Below are positions 11,609 to 24,771 of a stretch of DNA of 64,000 nucleotides, piece after piece. The notes under the pieces are model-generated. The model searched no databases. It was not told where the DNA came from and saw only the letters and a list, made by a program, of their open reading frames with translations. Where the stretch lies: assembly GCA_038501785.1 (NCBI GenBank), contig JBAMJR010000151.1, positions 4,760,501 through 4,824,500 of the forward strand. Reading direction: 5' to 3'. The stretch comes from Myoxocephalus aenaeus. Its lineage: Eukaryota > Chordata > Actinopteri > Perciformes > Cottidae. The position numbers and the translations under genes are program-made. Each line of letters begins with the position of its first letter. Within the stretch, counting starts at the first letter, position 1.

Positions 11609-14600
11609 GTGAGTACGATTCAAGTATGTCTATGTGTCTTTAAGTACATCTCGGTCTCTATGTGTCACTCAGTAGTCACTTTTTTTTCTGCTTATCCCAA
11701 TTGCCTGGTATTCTCAGCAGTAATTCTCTGGAGGACACAGTGCCTCTGTAGGTTATGGGTAAGTGCTGCTGTAATGAGTCTAGGCTGCATTAATTCAGCA
11801 GACAGTCGGGAATGTGTGAAGTCTTGACATTTTGATTTCAGAAATCACAGGGTCACTGGCTGATATGACAAATCAATTTAATTTCATCCGGCATGCAAAC
11901 ACAAATTCCCTGCCCTGCTCAAAGCCACTGTAAGAGTCTGATTAATGGTAAACATTTAAGGTGTGAGTTATGTGTGAGTTATCCTTCTACTTTGTTCTGT
12001 CTGAAACTGTGCATATTCTGTGTCATTCTCGTGAAGTTTTCAATCTGCCAACTTTAGCTTGTGAGGAGCTGTGGCAGACACTATAAAAGCCTTACATAAT
12101 AAGCCTTGCATGGACGTTTGGCCAATCTTGAACAATACGTGTACAAGCAAATCTCAGTCAAATATACCCAACATTGGAAGAGAGAAAGATATACTGAGGA
12201 ACTTTCCCAGTAGACATTGGTCAAACTCACATTGTCATTAACTTTGCCTTGCTAAAATATTGGTCCCAGTGCAAGTTTTACTTTTCTTGACTTGCAGCAA
12301 GACCACGACCTCAACCTCACAGTTTCACCATTGATCTGTTACCTAAAATGCACCAAAATACTAACCTGACCTGCAAAATGTTTAGTGACAAATAATACGT
12401 GGCACCATTGATCATCAGTCAATCTAATCTCTTGCCAAAGCAAGTCGAGTAAAGAGCTAAAACATTTTTCCCATTGAGAAAAGCCTTGAGTGTTGTTCTT
12501 TGCACTTCTTTCAGTAAATAAATACTCTCCAGTTCTCATATAACCGATGCTATTGTAGCATTGCTGTTTGAATGAACAGTCGCCTCTCTATGTTATCTCA
12601 CGCACACCTAAGCCACGCCTCTAGCTGCCAGCAGCTCACCAATAGATCTATTGGTTAAAGCACTGTTGGTTGAGTGACACTTGAATCTAAACAGATATCC
12701 ATAGAAATATAGTGAAGTAAAAAAATAAAAGTCCCCTACATATTTTACAGATGGATGTTATGATCAATTATGGAAATCTACAATAAATATATGCTTATTG
12801 GAACAAACATATATTCCTCAGAGCCAAAAGGCAAAATATACTCTTTATATGGACCGTGACCAGGCATTCAGTACCTTGGACAGTTCCACTTCTCACACAG
12901 TAGAAGACAGTTCTTGAAGGGAGGTGAGCGAGCTAATCTCAAATGTCCTGTTGATATTGCTCGTTGACATGGATAGATTTCCCTTTTTTTAATGATCTTT
13001 ATTTGCATTTCTGGGCACTGATACTGTAACTGGCCTGCTTGATTTTAATTGTGATTTGTTCTGTATTAGTAGATGACCCAGATGAACAACCTGAAAGAAA
13101 GAATACTTGATAACTGGGAACACAGAATAAGATTAGTAACTGGATTTTCCCTGTAGGATTTGTGGAGAATGGTTATGTAATCTTAAGAAATGGTGTGACA
13201 AGACTGAGAGGAAATCTCATCGGTACAGCCACATTACATGGACTCATCAAATAATACGTACTACATTATGTATGGCATCTCAAGAGTACTTGATGAGAGA
13301 TGCGTCCGTGCCTATTCCTTACTTCTGATATCACTGAATCTCCCTCTCTGTGTGTTACCTCCTGCTCGGCGCATGAAAAGGTAGAGTTGGACCATTTTGC
13401 TGCAGTGTGGATTGACTCATTCATGAGTGGCCCCTGGCCATTGTAGACTGGTCAGTCCTCCCAGTTTTAGCTGCTCACCCCCATTTTTCTAGACCAAAAT
13501 ACATTCAGATGTTGCATGGAGACCAACATATTTAAAATGTATACTTTATACATGTACTTAATACATTTATAGTCTGTTTCTATCTTTGTAGCAGTTATGT
13601 TTTGCTATTTGCGTATCATCACCTGGTGTTGGGCATCATTCTGGGCTTGGTTTTTATTCAATGCATCTTTAGTCTCCAGCTGTGAAGACAGCTTTCTCTT
13701 GACCATGTCGGGTAGCTCGTTGATTGTCCGAGAGCAAAGATGACGGTTTATATTTTTCCCCACTTATATTGTCAGACTGAAGGTTGATCATTATATTCCC
13801 TATTGTTTAATGATTTCGCTTTAGTAGCAGGCTGACCTGGACCAAGTGCAGCGGCAGAAGGACAGCGCTAGGCAGGCAGGCATTTCCGATAGTGATGGGA
13901 GTCAGGGTGCTGGCAGTGTTGGACCCTCTGGCCCTTTGGGAAAAGAATGTGACACTCCCACTGGCCTCATGTTAACTCAACCATGACAAGCCTGTGTCAG
14001 ACACTATATCCCTCCCTGGACCCAGCACATGGACCTCAATAGGCCAGGAAAGCCCAAAACCTTTGAGCTATTTTTGGAAAAGTGACGTTGCAGTAACCAA
14101 CAAAGGACTTGAGTCAGGAGGGAAGGGGGTGTTAAGGGGGTGTGCAAAGCTTCTTTTTTCTTCTTCTGTAGAGCAAAATATGTTTGTACTTTTTCTTGTG
14201 ACATGGTTTGCTGATATTTTTAGAGACATTTTAGAGGCGCTCCATCAATTTTGATTTGAAAGATAATGTTGAAGTTTTTGTCACAATGGTGCTGGAGTGA
14301 TAGCAGGATGGTGTAGTGGTCTGTCTTTTGTCAGAAAATAAGACACAATTTGGTAAATTTAATTATTGGTAAATAATGGCTACTATTTGGGACAATTTAA
14401 AATATATTCTGCTAATAAGGGAAACCAACCTGTACTAGAAGTCCATACGACTGTTTAAGAGTCACAATTACTTCACTACTATCTCACATTAACGAACAGG
14501 GACCTACACTGTATCTGTTCACTGTTCCTCTAAGTCTTACTTTAATAACCAGCAGTTTGGTGTCAGTTGTGTGAATACCTTTTATTACGAGGTTGGACAG

Positions 14601-14939
14601 TTACAGCTTGTTTATATTATACCCTGACTGGTCATTGCCATAAAGCCGCAGCATGCAGAATGTGTAGAAGATGATGGAAGGTTCAGAAAGTAATTTCCTG
14701 TAACTAGCCAAAATAAAGTCTGGCCAGTAGGAGTCAAAGAGAGGACATTTGTCTTTACTATAGTATCTACTGACCTTCACCGAGACTGTTATTGCTAGGT
14801 AATATCCTGCAAGCCCCTCGACCTCTCTGCTGCTGAATCATCCTGGATCAATTATTCCCCTATTTGTGTGGCAGTTTTTCTATCGATTAATGCATCTATG
14901 CAGAGTGCAGCATATCTTATTTAATAAAGCAAGGCTCTG
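11609..14939. other. No gene recognised; one short palindrome
   Basis: Non-coding, AT-rich sequence. The only structural feature noted is an 18-bp perfect palindrome, ACCAATAGATCTATTGGT, at 12638-12655. No transposon ends were recognised. Confidence 0.45.
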
Positions 14940-16086
14940 CAGTGTTTCCCCTAGGTTTACAGCTTCAGGGGGGGTCATTTACTTTTTCTGTAAATAACTT
15001 CATTTTGTGACTCCATCTGTGCTTTTATAAATAACAGAATAAAGAAAATTGCAATCACTTTCAAGTAAATCAGATTGCTCCATCAGACATTTTTTTATTT
15101 TTAAATTGCAATCACTTAGAACAATGAAAATAAAGTTATATCTGTGCAAAAAATAACTAATATTTAGTTACTACTAAATAGCTCATTGTGGAAAACAATA
15201 AGCTATTTATTTTTTTGCCAAACAAAACAGAATGAGTGCAGATATGTGAGCATCAGGTTGCATCAGTATTAGTGGAGCAGTGAGCCTCTACACATCTTTT
15301 ATAAACGGGGTTGTAGATTTGATACAATTCATGCTCAACGTCGATCTGAGATCTGTTTTCTGTTTTGAGAAACGCAGCAGCAGGAAGGACGTCACGGAGA
15401 CTTCTGGCAAAGAGCCAAAAGTCGGCGAGTCGCTATGCGCATGCGCAAGCGTAACCTGTTAACGGCATAACGTAAACATTTACCCGAAAGTACAGGCATT
15501 TCTCCATGTATTTATTAATGACTTTTATATCCGTGTACTTTGTACTTTTGTAATATGTGAAGCCAGCAGCTCATTGTTGGTACAAGACACGAGCACTTTG
15601 GCTCTTTCACCTGAGCAGGAGAGCTGCTCCGGGTTCAGGAGAGTTGCTCCGGTGCTCCTCACATGAGAGCTGCTGTTGCCATCTTCACCCTGGGAGCGTT
15701 TAAAACGCAGATATAGGTCTGCTTTTCACGCGACATATTTTTCGACGCTCTCTGTCCGCTGCTGTGTGCTCAGCGCTCACCTGTCTGTGCGCGCGCACGT
15801 GTCGGTACGCATCAGGGCGGAACTCCGCTGTGCGCGACGCAGAGCAGAGGAGAAGTGTTAACTCGACCATGTAGAGACCGAAATGACAAGCTGTGTGTGG
15901 ATAAGATCAATAAAATACGGCCGTTTAGTTTGTTTAATAACAGAACAAGGTGTAGACCGGTTCTATAGGAAAGAGAAACTTAAATGACGACTTGTGATCT
16001 GGCGCTATCGAGAACATTACAGGGGGGCGGAGGGTTTTTTCAGGGGGGCGCCCCGCCCCCCTATTCTAACGGTGGGGGAAACACTG
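14940..16086. mobile_element. hAT-like non-autonomous element, 1.15 kb
   Basis: The ends are CAGTGTTTCCCCTAGG at 14940 and the complement of CAGTGTTTCCCCCACC finishing at 16086, a hAT-style terminus. The flanks share CTCTG, so an 8-bp target duplication is only partly recognisable. The right half (15360-15870) is CpG-rich, contains GCGCATGCGCAAGCG and could be a former promoter or leader. No transposase motif was found. About 140 bp (15421-15562) also occur in the smaller hAT MITE at 19254-19651. Confidence 0.75.
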
Positions 16087-17261
16087 CTCTGCATTTAATT
16101 AAGTCGTTTGAGAGTGAGGCGGCACTTTGTTTTCATAAGCATTTGCCTCATCGATACATTTGTTCATTTGTGAATTATGTTCATCCACTCAAACTTTTAT
16201 TGTTTCATTACTGGCAACCCAGCTCAGAAAACATAGTAAATGGCTAACTGCAGTACACTCAATATTTTGTAGATTGTAGCCATCGTTAGGGGCTCATACT
16301 TACTGTGTGCAATCATAAATACTACATGCTGATCACTATGGCAACTTTGGTTCTGGGAACTTAGACATTAGAAGTAGTCGTGTAGAGTGAATAACAATTT
16401 CCCCTGTTATTTGACCAAAAACAGAATTATTTAAGCAGGCTTTAAAGGAGGGGTGTCAGCTTTTCTTGAAAGTAAATCTTGATTTTAAACCCATAACCTT
16501 TATGTGTGTAGCGAGATGGTTGGTTGCACAAATGTACCGTCCTCTTCATATTGACCTTAAAGAGTTAACTCCTTATAGGCCAAGCTCACTGAGTGAGTCA
16601 GTTGGTTATTTTTCAAATTTCTCTTTTTAATTTTAGTTTGCCTTTCCCAGTGGAAGGATACCCAATGATTGTTGCGTAACCACGGTGTTGAATAATACTG
16701 GGTCCAGCAACACAAACAAATGCTGAATATCAGTGCTGTTGCTCTTTGGGCACTGGAGTTGGTGCGTCACATCACACAACCGACTAAAAAGAGTAATATA
16801 TTTGAAGTAACATTGTTTAGAGAAACCTTACAATTTAGCAGGTGAAATTCTGCATTGGGCTGCTCTACCTCTGTTCATAATTGTCAATGTTCTTGTTAGT
16901 TCCTTTTATGTGTAAAGGGTCAATAGAGAATGATGTTGTGCAGAACCTTTGCCTAGACATAGATGGCTGCAAATTAGAAGAGAGTAAATATTCCAAGGCA
17001 GACAAGAAGGGAATAAAGAAACGAGGAGCAGCATGGACGAGATCTGTTATCTGCCTGATAACTTTTGATGAATTCCAATGAGAGATTCCTTTTTAAAGAT
17101 AGGTGCAGTTAGTGATAGACAATAGCCCTTTCCCAGCTATTTCAGCAACACTTTAAAATATTTATTTAATTTGTCCCTAAATATTCATATATCCCGTTGT
17201 TATAATCATTTGCAGTAATAGCTCAGGGTTTACTCTGTTATAGTTTTAAGTACAGGATGCA

Positions 17262-17269
<8 letters not shown>

Positions 17270-17334
<65 letters not shown>
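17270..17334. repeat. (AT)n microsatellite
   Basis: Perfect AT run of about 32 units, preceded by a short GT run. Confidence 0.95.
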
Positions 17335-17339
<5 letters not shown>

Positions 17340-18497
17340 TATTTTTATGAAATAAAGGTGAAATTTGAAAGAAGAACATAAATTAAAAGTTATCTGCAGC
17401 TAGGTATGAAAGATGGGATGTGAGCTCCCTGATGGGATGTGAGCTTCCTTGTTTTGTTTTTGTTGTTAGTAGAAGAGTGAAGGACTAGGATAAATAGAGA
17501 GGGTCCTCCAGTTCCTCTCTGCTGTATGTGGCAGGTGAGGCCCTGCAGACACTGATGATGTCAGACAGGACACTTATGTTGGCCTCTCTCCAGGGAGGTG
17601 TCTAGAAGTGGAGTTTGACTCACTATTCCAGTATCTCTGATCTCTGCATTATTTATGCTTTTGTCTCAGACATTTATCAGCATTTTTATACCTCGCAGCC
17701 TCATTCTACAGTACATCTCCTGTGATGGAATAGGCTACAGCGATGATAGCCTCTGAGGGAAGCCAATAACTGAATATGGTAGCTCATATTGATATCAGAA
17801 AACTATAGAATGGACAAGGGTGCTGCTGCATAGCAGTCTGCATACTGTTGAGAACCTTGGCAAACATCCATTCACATCAAAATTGTACATTGAAGAATTA
17901 AATATAGCGAGGAAAATGCTGTGCTGGCTCCTCTTTCTTACCATCATATTAATTTTTTAAGCTGTGAAACTGGTAATATGTGAGCTGTGGTAGGAGTTGC
18001 GCAGCCACTGAATCGCTGATCAATGACAGCTAATGAACACGGCAGGAGTTCTGCTCCGTTTGCCTCTCGACAGAGAGCTGCTTTCTCTAGAGAACTCTCT
18101 TTCTCCTGTTTTGCAAGAAAAGCACAGGAGCCTTCATTGAAACCAACTGCCTCTGGGCTCAATTAACTAGATTACTCATAAGGCAGATGAGAGACGGTGT
18201 ACAAGTTCAACAGTGTGCCGATGTTGGAAAAACACACACACATGATTCATGTATGGATACAGTAAACTGGGACACTGTGGAGCTGAAACATGGCATACAT
18301 GTACAGTTGATAAAAAACTGTTCCGCAAAATAATGTCCTGTATATTTTTTATTATTAGGATAATCACTTTCATTAAAGTAGACGTTTTTCTGCATGCTAA
18401 AACCTCTTTGCAGTCATTTTATGGACATCAGATGGAGCAATGGAAACAGCAAAAGGCTGAATATATAGTCTCCATGATGAACTGTAATTCTGCTAAA

Positions 18498-18502
<5 letters not shown>

Positions 18503-18558
<56 letters not shown>
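18503..18558. repeat. (AT)n microsatellite
   Basis: Perfect AT run of about 28 units, followed by a duplicated CTGTAGATGCAT motif. The open frames crossing it are repeat artefacts. Confidence 0.95.
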
Positions 18559-18560
<2 letters not shown>

Positions 18561-19031
18561 GTAGATGCATCTGTAGATGCAAGCAGCAATGATGTATGTT
18601 TTGCAATGCTGTTGTGGGCAATAGAGAGCTCCGTGGTGATGACATGGTTGGCTGTTTTGTGTGGTCACCAGTCCGTGACCCTTGTCATAATATATTAGCA
18701 TCACTTAACATCCCTCACTCAGGCGATTGCTGTAAGTGTTCCTACCAAAACACTCGTTCTGAACAGTCGTCAAATTGAAGAACCTCTGCTGTTTTGTTTA
18801 ATGTGATAATGTCTGGGTCTTTCTCTAAAAACTCCGGATTTTTTTCACATTGCAAATGGTCAATTCACAGCATCCAACAATGCCTCATATAGTTTTTCAA
18901 TCTAAATGAGTCACAGGTAGCGTTTTTACATGAAACCCAGCCTATTGTTCACAAAGGAAAGCTATCAAAGAGAGTCTGTTCAGCACCAGAGAATGTACAG
19001 ATGGCACAAACCTAAATACTGAACAGTTCTT

Positions 19032-19050
19032 CCCCCCCCCCCCCCCCCCC
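19032..19050. repeat. Poly-C tract
   Basis: Nineteen consecutive C residues, with potential for i-motif or G-quadruplex formation and prone to length errors in assembly. Confidence 0.95.
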
Positions 19051-19253
19051 GACTGTGAAGGGAATATGCATGCATCATGTCGCTTATTGGATGGTGAGAT
19101 GACTTTTATGTGTAGCTTTTTGAAGTATGCTCACATTATCCTGTAACTGCAGGAGAAGTTGCTCATAACGCGAGCTTAAACTTGCATGTATGTGTTGTAT
19201 GCCGACTTACTGCTTCAGTGTTTTGTTTGTTTCTTTGTTTCTTTACTGTAAAC

Positions 19254-19651
19254 CAGTGGTTCTCAAACTTTTTTTGTCATGCCCCACTTTGGAGGAAGAA
19301 AAATGTTCATGCCCCACCGCCCGACAAAAAGCCGATCTCCGTGAGATAGGCTTTTCTGCTGTTTTTGTTTTGGCAAAACGGCAACAATCGGTGAGTCGCC
19401 AATAATCTTGGCCTTCGCGCATGCACAAGCGTAACCTGTTAACAGCGTAACATAAACATTTCCATGAAAGTACAGGCATTTCTCCATGTATTTATTAATT
19501 ACATTTTATGTCCGTGTACTTTGTACTTGTGTACTATGTGAAGTTCTCATGTAGCTCATGAGGAGTGGTCGTCCTGAAACAACAAGGTAGGCGGTGTCCC
19601 CCCCCCACGCGCCCCACTAGAGGGTCGCGCCCCACAGTTTGAGAACCACTG
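19254..19651. mobile_element. hAT MITE, 398 bp
   Basis: Inverted ends are CAGTGGTTCTCAAACT (19254) and its complement AGTTTGAGAACCACTG (ending 19651). Flanking 8-bp repeats CTGTAAAC and CTGTAGAC differ at one position (19246-19253 and 19652-19659). There is no coding sequence. The segment 19388-19543 matches 15421-15562 inside the larger hAT-like element, although the termini of the two elements differ. Confidence 0.88.
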
Positions 19652-20967
19652 CTGTAGACGTAGAGTAACTAATGAGATGAGAAGGACCATGATCAAACAT
19701 GCAGAGCAAGCCATTCAAAATCAAGTGCTTGTTGTGTAAAGTGTTGTCTTTCAACTAAACCATCACAAGTAATAGTTGAAGTTGTCAGTCATTTAGAAAC
19801 GAAGAATACTTATAACTCATTTGCTCTGGTTGGACATTATTTCAAATTACACTATACGTATGTATTCAGACCACTGTTTATAACTTTTGGCTGTTTTTAT
19901 TTTGCTCACAGCTGTCTCAGGTTGAAGCGATTATCTGATTGTCTGTGTAATTTAAATTTCTACATTTTAGAATCAATAAGGTGCAGATCAGGCACCAATA
20001 GCTTACTGGCATAAAATGAGTCCTAAACTATTTTACACACCATGAAACAGTCTTGCATGCAACATTATTAAAACAACATTTAAAAAACTAAAATAAATAT
20101 TTGCATAATGCAACAAAAAATGGTAAATGTCCATCTAGTATGGTTTGTGTTTGTGTTGCTACTGCAAAGTGCCGCATTGACCTCCTCGCATACCGATGAT
20201 GGACTAAATTGTGCAATGAAATGGGGCCTGAATGTAAACTCATCAACATGTCACAGTCCTTTATCCGCCGTCAGGTCTTCTCAGTTCATCTTATAGGGCG
20301 ACAGTCACCTTCATGCTGCATCAGGGAACCGCACAGGTGGAAGACGGATGTTTATGTTAACCTGCGCGACTCTTAATATTCATCAAGATTACTATCCTGA
20401 GAATATTAGTGGTTTAGGGTAAATGACTGACTTTCCTCTGGAGGAGGCTGGCATCCCAGTGTGAGCACAGAATAAACTGTGACTTCTTTTACACTCCTTC
20501 TACCTTCCTCCTTTCTACTGAATCACCTCGCCTTTGGGGCTTACCACAGGAGTCTCTTCAAATGATCCTTAAGACTGAAGTGGAGAATCAAGATTAATGC
20601 ACTTTCACGTCCCACCCAGGCTCCAGGGGGAAAAAGTCTTATAATTAACACCAGGGGGCTGCAGGCTGCTTTTGGAGAGAGGTCGAGGGCGGGGTTCCTC
20701 GACCATAGAAAAAGAGCTGATAATGGTGTGAGATTTTTAGAGGGTGATGTATGCTGTTGCTCTGAAATAATAGTGGAGTGGTAACAAAATGGCCTGTCAG
20801 ACAACTCACTCTGGTTTATTATTATTGGAAAAAAGTGGAGGGGCCTGTAGCTAGAGCTGCAGCATATCTGCATCATTCACAGCTATTATTGTCATACATT
20901 GTGACCTATGGGAATTATCACCGAGGCAGACGACTGCACTTTTTTTGCATTCTCTTTCCACTGTATG

Positions 20968-21145
20968 GTTCGCCTTGCCTCGACTCTTGGACTTTTGGTA
21001 CCGGGTCCTTTTCTCTATTTTGTTTTCAACTGGATACCAACTCAGTCTCCACGAGATCTTCAGCTGATCGCAGTAGCAACGCTGTGTTAAATTGCCTCGA
21101 TATTATCAACGCCACACTGAATCTTTTCATCGGCAGCCATACAGG
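20968..21145. mobile_element. Fragment of the MITE family at 6668-7187
   Basis: The segment from GCCTCGACTC through GGTACCGGGTCCTTTTCTC to CACACTGAATCTTTTCATCGGC matches the complement of the right half of the 6.7-kb copy, including the CTTTTCTCTATTT-GTTTTC block and the terminal GAATC-TTTCATCG. It is truncated at one end, with limits approximate. Confidence 0.6.
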
Positions 21146-21149
21146 GGAA

Positions 21150-22355
21150 CGTCTGCCCTTTGTTAATTGAACGGCTTAGTTTTGCAGGCTGCCAATTTTG
21201 CACAGGGCCATACTCAAGATTTTCTCTGACCAAGTACTATCTGCCACTTTTATATTGGAAAAAACTCAAAGTAGTTTGATTCGATCCGTGCCATGCTGCA
21301 CCATACAGACCCGAGAGGGTGCCTTGTACGTTGGTTTTAAACGCCAAGGAGTGTGACAAAGCAACCTGGAAATGAGACCCGGCTGGTATTGGCCCGTTTG
21401 TGCAGGGATTTCCACATATTTCTGCGACACTGTTTTCTGTTAATTAACTTGCTGCCCCATCCTGCAGAGCAAATGAGACACATGTAACCCACAGGAAATG
21501 TATCAGTCCTAAGTCATGCTAAAGTTAATATTGTTTACTTGACAAGCATTGAATGAGAAGATTGATACCATTCTTCTTTCTGATAAATTAGTTTAGCACA
21601 AAGACTGAAAATATCTAACCTAGCTCCGTCCAATAGGAAAACAAACCCCCATCTAAACACCTCTTAAGCTCACAATGTAATAGTAATATCATAATATTAT
21701 CCTCTAACTCAGCAAGAAAGCTAATTTACCAAAATGTCAGACTCTTGCTTTTGTTTGGACCTCCCATGTCGGAGGAGTAAGTGAGTGTTGAAAAGGAAAC
21801 CGAACCAATTATACCAAGCTAAAACTCTACCAGTATGAGATTTGGTTTGAATTCAAATTGTTGTTTCCATTGGACGAGGTTCACTGTGACACGGCCACAA
21901 CATAACCAATGTAAAAAAGGGTGCACCGCTCTGACTTTTGTGCACTTCACCTGATTCCATTGTGCCCAATAAAGGAGAAATAACCCAACATGACAAAAAA
22001 AGGAGAGAAAAAAATAAACTGGCCTGTAAATACCTGTTATGCCACTGGCAGATGTAATGATCTAAATACATATTCTGCTAACCTTCACCTACCACTGCCT
22101 GCCATTATTGTATTTAACCAATTCCTTACTGCATGCTTTGAGTTGTCTCCCTTACCAGTTTCTAGGCAAGAAATATCTACTTTGTGTCACTGCATGCGAG
22201 GGAACGTTAGTTAGCGGAGTGGCAAAACTATTTAGTCTCTGCCTGATGTGCTGTGATTGGCGTGGTGATATTCACTGTTTTGTTTCAATTACTATGTTTT
22301 TTTTCTATTCATATGAATTATTAAGCATATTTAGATCAAAAAAATGAATAGCTTT
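21150..22355. other. No gene or repeat recognised
   Basis: Non-coding sequence without supported exons or transposon termini. Confidence 0.4.
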
Positions 22356-23027
22356 GTTAACTCACTGCACACTGGAGGTCATTTTCAGTCGATTTTCTCG
22401 ATTTGACATAATTTTCTTAGATTCACCTTTTAAGGCACTTGCATATAAGATATATACCCATGTTTTACATCATAAATTGCAGAACAATCTCAGCTATCTA
22501 TATAATGAGGCACCATTGTCGTAAGGCAAAAGTGTAAAGAAAAAAACTTTATAATATGACACTAAAGCTGAAAAATGGAATCTCGATTTTTGGAAATTCT
22601 TCATATCGCTTGAAAAAACCTAACTTTACTCAGGTGGTGACTCTGTTTAGGTGATGGCAATTGGTTTACCAAAGGTTTTAGGTTCACAAAAGCAGTGAAA
22701 TATATGAATAAAATGTTAGATACATGTAAATAAATGTCTAAAACTAAAGTTTTTATTATCGTTTTTTGAGTAGAAATATGGTCTTTCACAGCTTTCACCA
22801 AAATGATAAAAATGGGACTGAGAAATGACTTCATAGTGCAGATAAAGCTTCAGGGAGTGTGTGCAAATGAAAAATGACCATCACAACAATTTTTTTTTTT
22901 TTTAAATAAAAATATGTATTATAAAAAAAAAAGAAAATATGTACAGAATATATATTCAGAAATATAAAACAGAACAAAGACTAGACCATTTACAATATAC
23001 AAGTATATATGCTTCAATGGCATATCC

Positions 23028-24008
23028 TCATGCCATGGCATGCCAGTCATGGAAACAGTTTCTGTTCAGCTGCAGGCAGAGGGGAACGTTACACGCCTCG
23101 CACTTCCACGCCGTGTCTTTGCTCACTTTCTTCATGCTGCAAAGCTCGCAAACCCTGCGACCCACCGTGGACTTAGTTGGAAGAACAGTTTGAAGAGTTC
23201 AATGGGTGTTGCTGTGGCACTGACATGTGGACCTGGTGTCCGGGCTGGAACCTGATGACGGGGGAGCAGTGTCCGGGTCTTCATCCGTCCTCCAGGACAG
23301 CGTAGGTGCAGGTGGTGCACGTGCTGCTGTCTTTCTTGATCTGGCCTGAGGTGAAAGCAGTCGCCGGGCAGCACGCGCCCTGTTTGCTGGAGATGGTGTC
23401 TTTAGTCGTCGGTCAACGCGCTGCCTCTTTGCTGGTCGTGGTAGTTGCCGTCCAACACGCTGCCTCTTTGCTGGCCAGGCTGGTCGGGGCGGATGGTGCT
23501 CCTCTCTGTAAAATAAATGAAGACTAGTCAGTTGAAAGAAAGATGACGTAACGATTGAGCAGAATGCTCCACATTGGATGTGCAAATATTATTCAGAACA
23601 TGACTGTGGTAGTAATTTTAGCATAGTGCTCCGCATTGGATGTATAAATATTAGTGGTAGTAACGTGAAGCAGAGTATTGTACAAAGCAGACTGTGTATA
23701 AACATTACTTAGATCATGACGTAGTAACGTGAACAGCAGTGTGCACCGCGTGGCTGGCTCTCGTGCACAGTGTACACATTACTAGTTTGTACACATTACT
23801 AGTTTGTACACATTACTAGTTTGTACACATTACTAGTTTGCACCATGCAGCCTTACAGACACGTAACAAAGTTTAGTAACTACACTTACCCATCTTCCTC
23901 AGAAGAACTAAAGCCTTCGAGCTCTGACGACGACGTGTCGTCCTCCTCCTCGCTGCTCTCCAGAATCATGCGCTTTGCTTCGTCCGTGTTGAATCTCTTT
24001 GTCGTCAT
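23028..24008 (-). pseudogene. piggyBac-like transposase, two exons, DDE core deleted
   Basis: Exon 1 (24008 down to 23890) starts with ATG and encodes MTTKRFNTDEAKRMILESSE plus an acidic Ser/Glu-rich stretch, ending at a GTAAGT donor. An acceptor TTATTTTACAG places exon 2 from 23505. Exon 2 encodes basic repeats (RPAKRQRVGRQ, RPAKRQRVDRR). After a frameshift it reads PGPHVSATATPIELFKLFF, the usual entry into the DDE domain. The sequence then jumps directly to VGRRVCELCSMKKVS, EACNVPLCLQLN and CFHDWHAMA, then TGA (23028-23030), a typical C-terminal Cys/His domain. Several hundred codons holding the three catalytic Asp residues are gone. Such copies can still bind DNA only if translated, which the frameshift makes doubtful. 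Confidence 0.8.
23771..23840. repeat. 17-bp tandem repeat, four copies
   Basis: Four head-to-tail copies of TGTACACATTACTAGTT, the last with one change. They lie within the presumed first intron of the piggyBac-like gene. Confidence 0.9.
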
Positions 24009-24412
24009 GTTGATTGTAAAATGTAGCGTGTGTACATGCTGTACAAGTGGGTTGTCCTTTTGAGATTTTCCTGAGTGTACATTGGTTGTTTAGTTCACGA
24101 AATGGCGACGGACATATGACTCAACTAATCACAGAGAAGGATTTTTTTTTTTTTTTTTTTCAGCGTCAGATGACACACTGCTGCCCTTTCGCTTGCCTGA
24201 TGATGTTAAAATTATGCTGGGCTCTGCCTGGGCAGGCACCCGGAAGCAGGAAGCCGTCTCTTTCCGCCAGACGTAAAATTATATTTTTGCGATGTATTAT
24301 CGGGGTGCTGTGAATATTTTAGAAACTTAGAGAAAAGTTTCAAGTGTCACCACGCGAAACCGCGGGCTCCGTGGACGAAGGGTTAATAATCCCAAAACAT
24401 TTTGTTTTATTT

Positions 24413-24474
24413 AATTAGTACGCAGCCCACTAGATAGTGCTCTGAGGCCCACCAGTTATTGAGAATACCTGAAA
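24413..24474. mobile_element. Possible hAT terminus remnant
   Basis: GCCCACCAGTTATTGAGAATACCTG resembles the right end of the hAT element at 4463-5420 (CCCACCAGTTGAGAATCACTG) with small insertions. No matching left end was found, so this is a weak call. Confidence 0.3.
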
Positions 24475-24508
24475 TAAGGCATTTTTTGTAATGCATCCAT
24501 AAAAGCAG

Positions 24509-24664
24509 TTCAATCAGGAGAGACAGTGGGTGATTAGTAGTTAATGTTTATTATGCCAGATAATGAGTCCATGGTTACACAGAATTTATTTGGCGCATGA
24601 ACTCCGCGAGGAGATTGAGATCGCACTGTGTTTGCCCTGAGCGGCAGCAATCTGTAGATCCCCC
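24509..24664. repeat. Direct repeat A, copy 1
   Basis: Starts TTCAATCAGGAGAGACAG and ends GTAGATCCCCC. It matches copy 2 at 24952-25107 with two substitutions and no indel. On the minus strand it contains AATAAATTCTGTG, a possible polyadenylation signal. Confidence 0.93.
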
Positions 24665-24771
24665 CGGGGAGTCCAGACACTGGTGGTGGTGGCTGAGGTT
24701 CTGCTGGAGTTGCTGGAGATGCCGATGGGGTGCTGAATCTGAGAAGGTGGATGGTGCTGGGGAGGCGGCGG

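Larger units (their letters stand above)
22361..24382 (-). mobile_element. piggyBac-like transposon, core-deleted, about 2.0 kb
   Basis: The right end reads, on the minus strand, TTAA followed by CCCTTCGTCCACGG, as expected for piggyBac inserted at TTAA (24383-24386). A plausible left partner is TTAA at 22357-22360 followed by CTCACTGCACACTGGAG, only partly similar (shared CAC-GGAG), so the left limit is tentative. Coding remnants on the minus strand (start exon, acidic N-terminus, start of the DDE domain, C-terminal Cys-rich domain) identify the superfamily. The catalytic core is missing, making this a deletion derivative. Confidence 0.75.

Noticed and set aside
18249..18704. 149- and 96-codon open frames around 18.5 kb
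   Set aside because: Both are extended by the (AT)n tract read as alternating Ile and Tyr.
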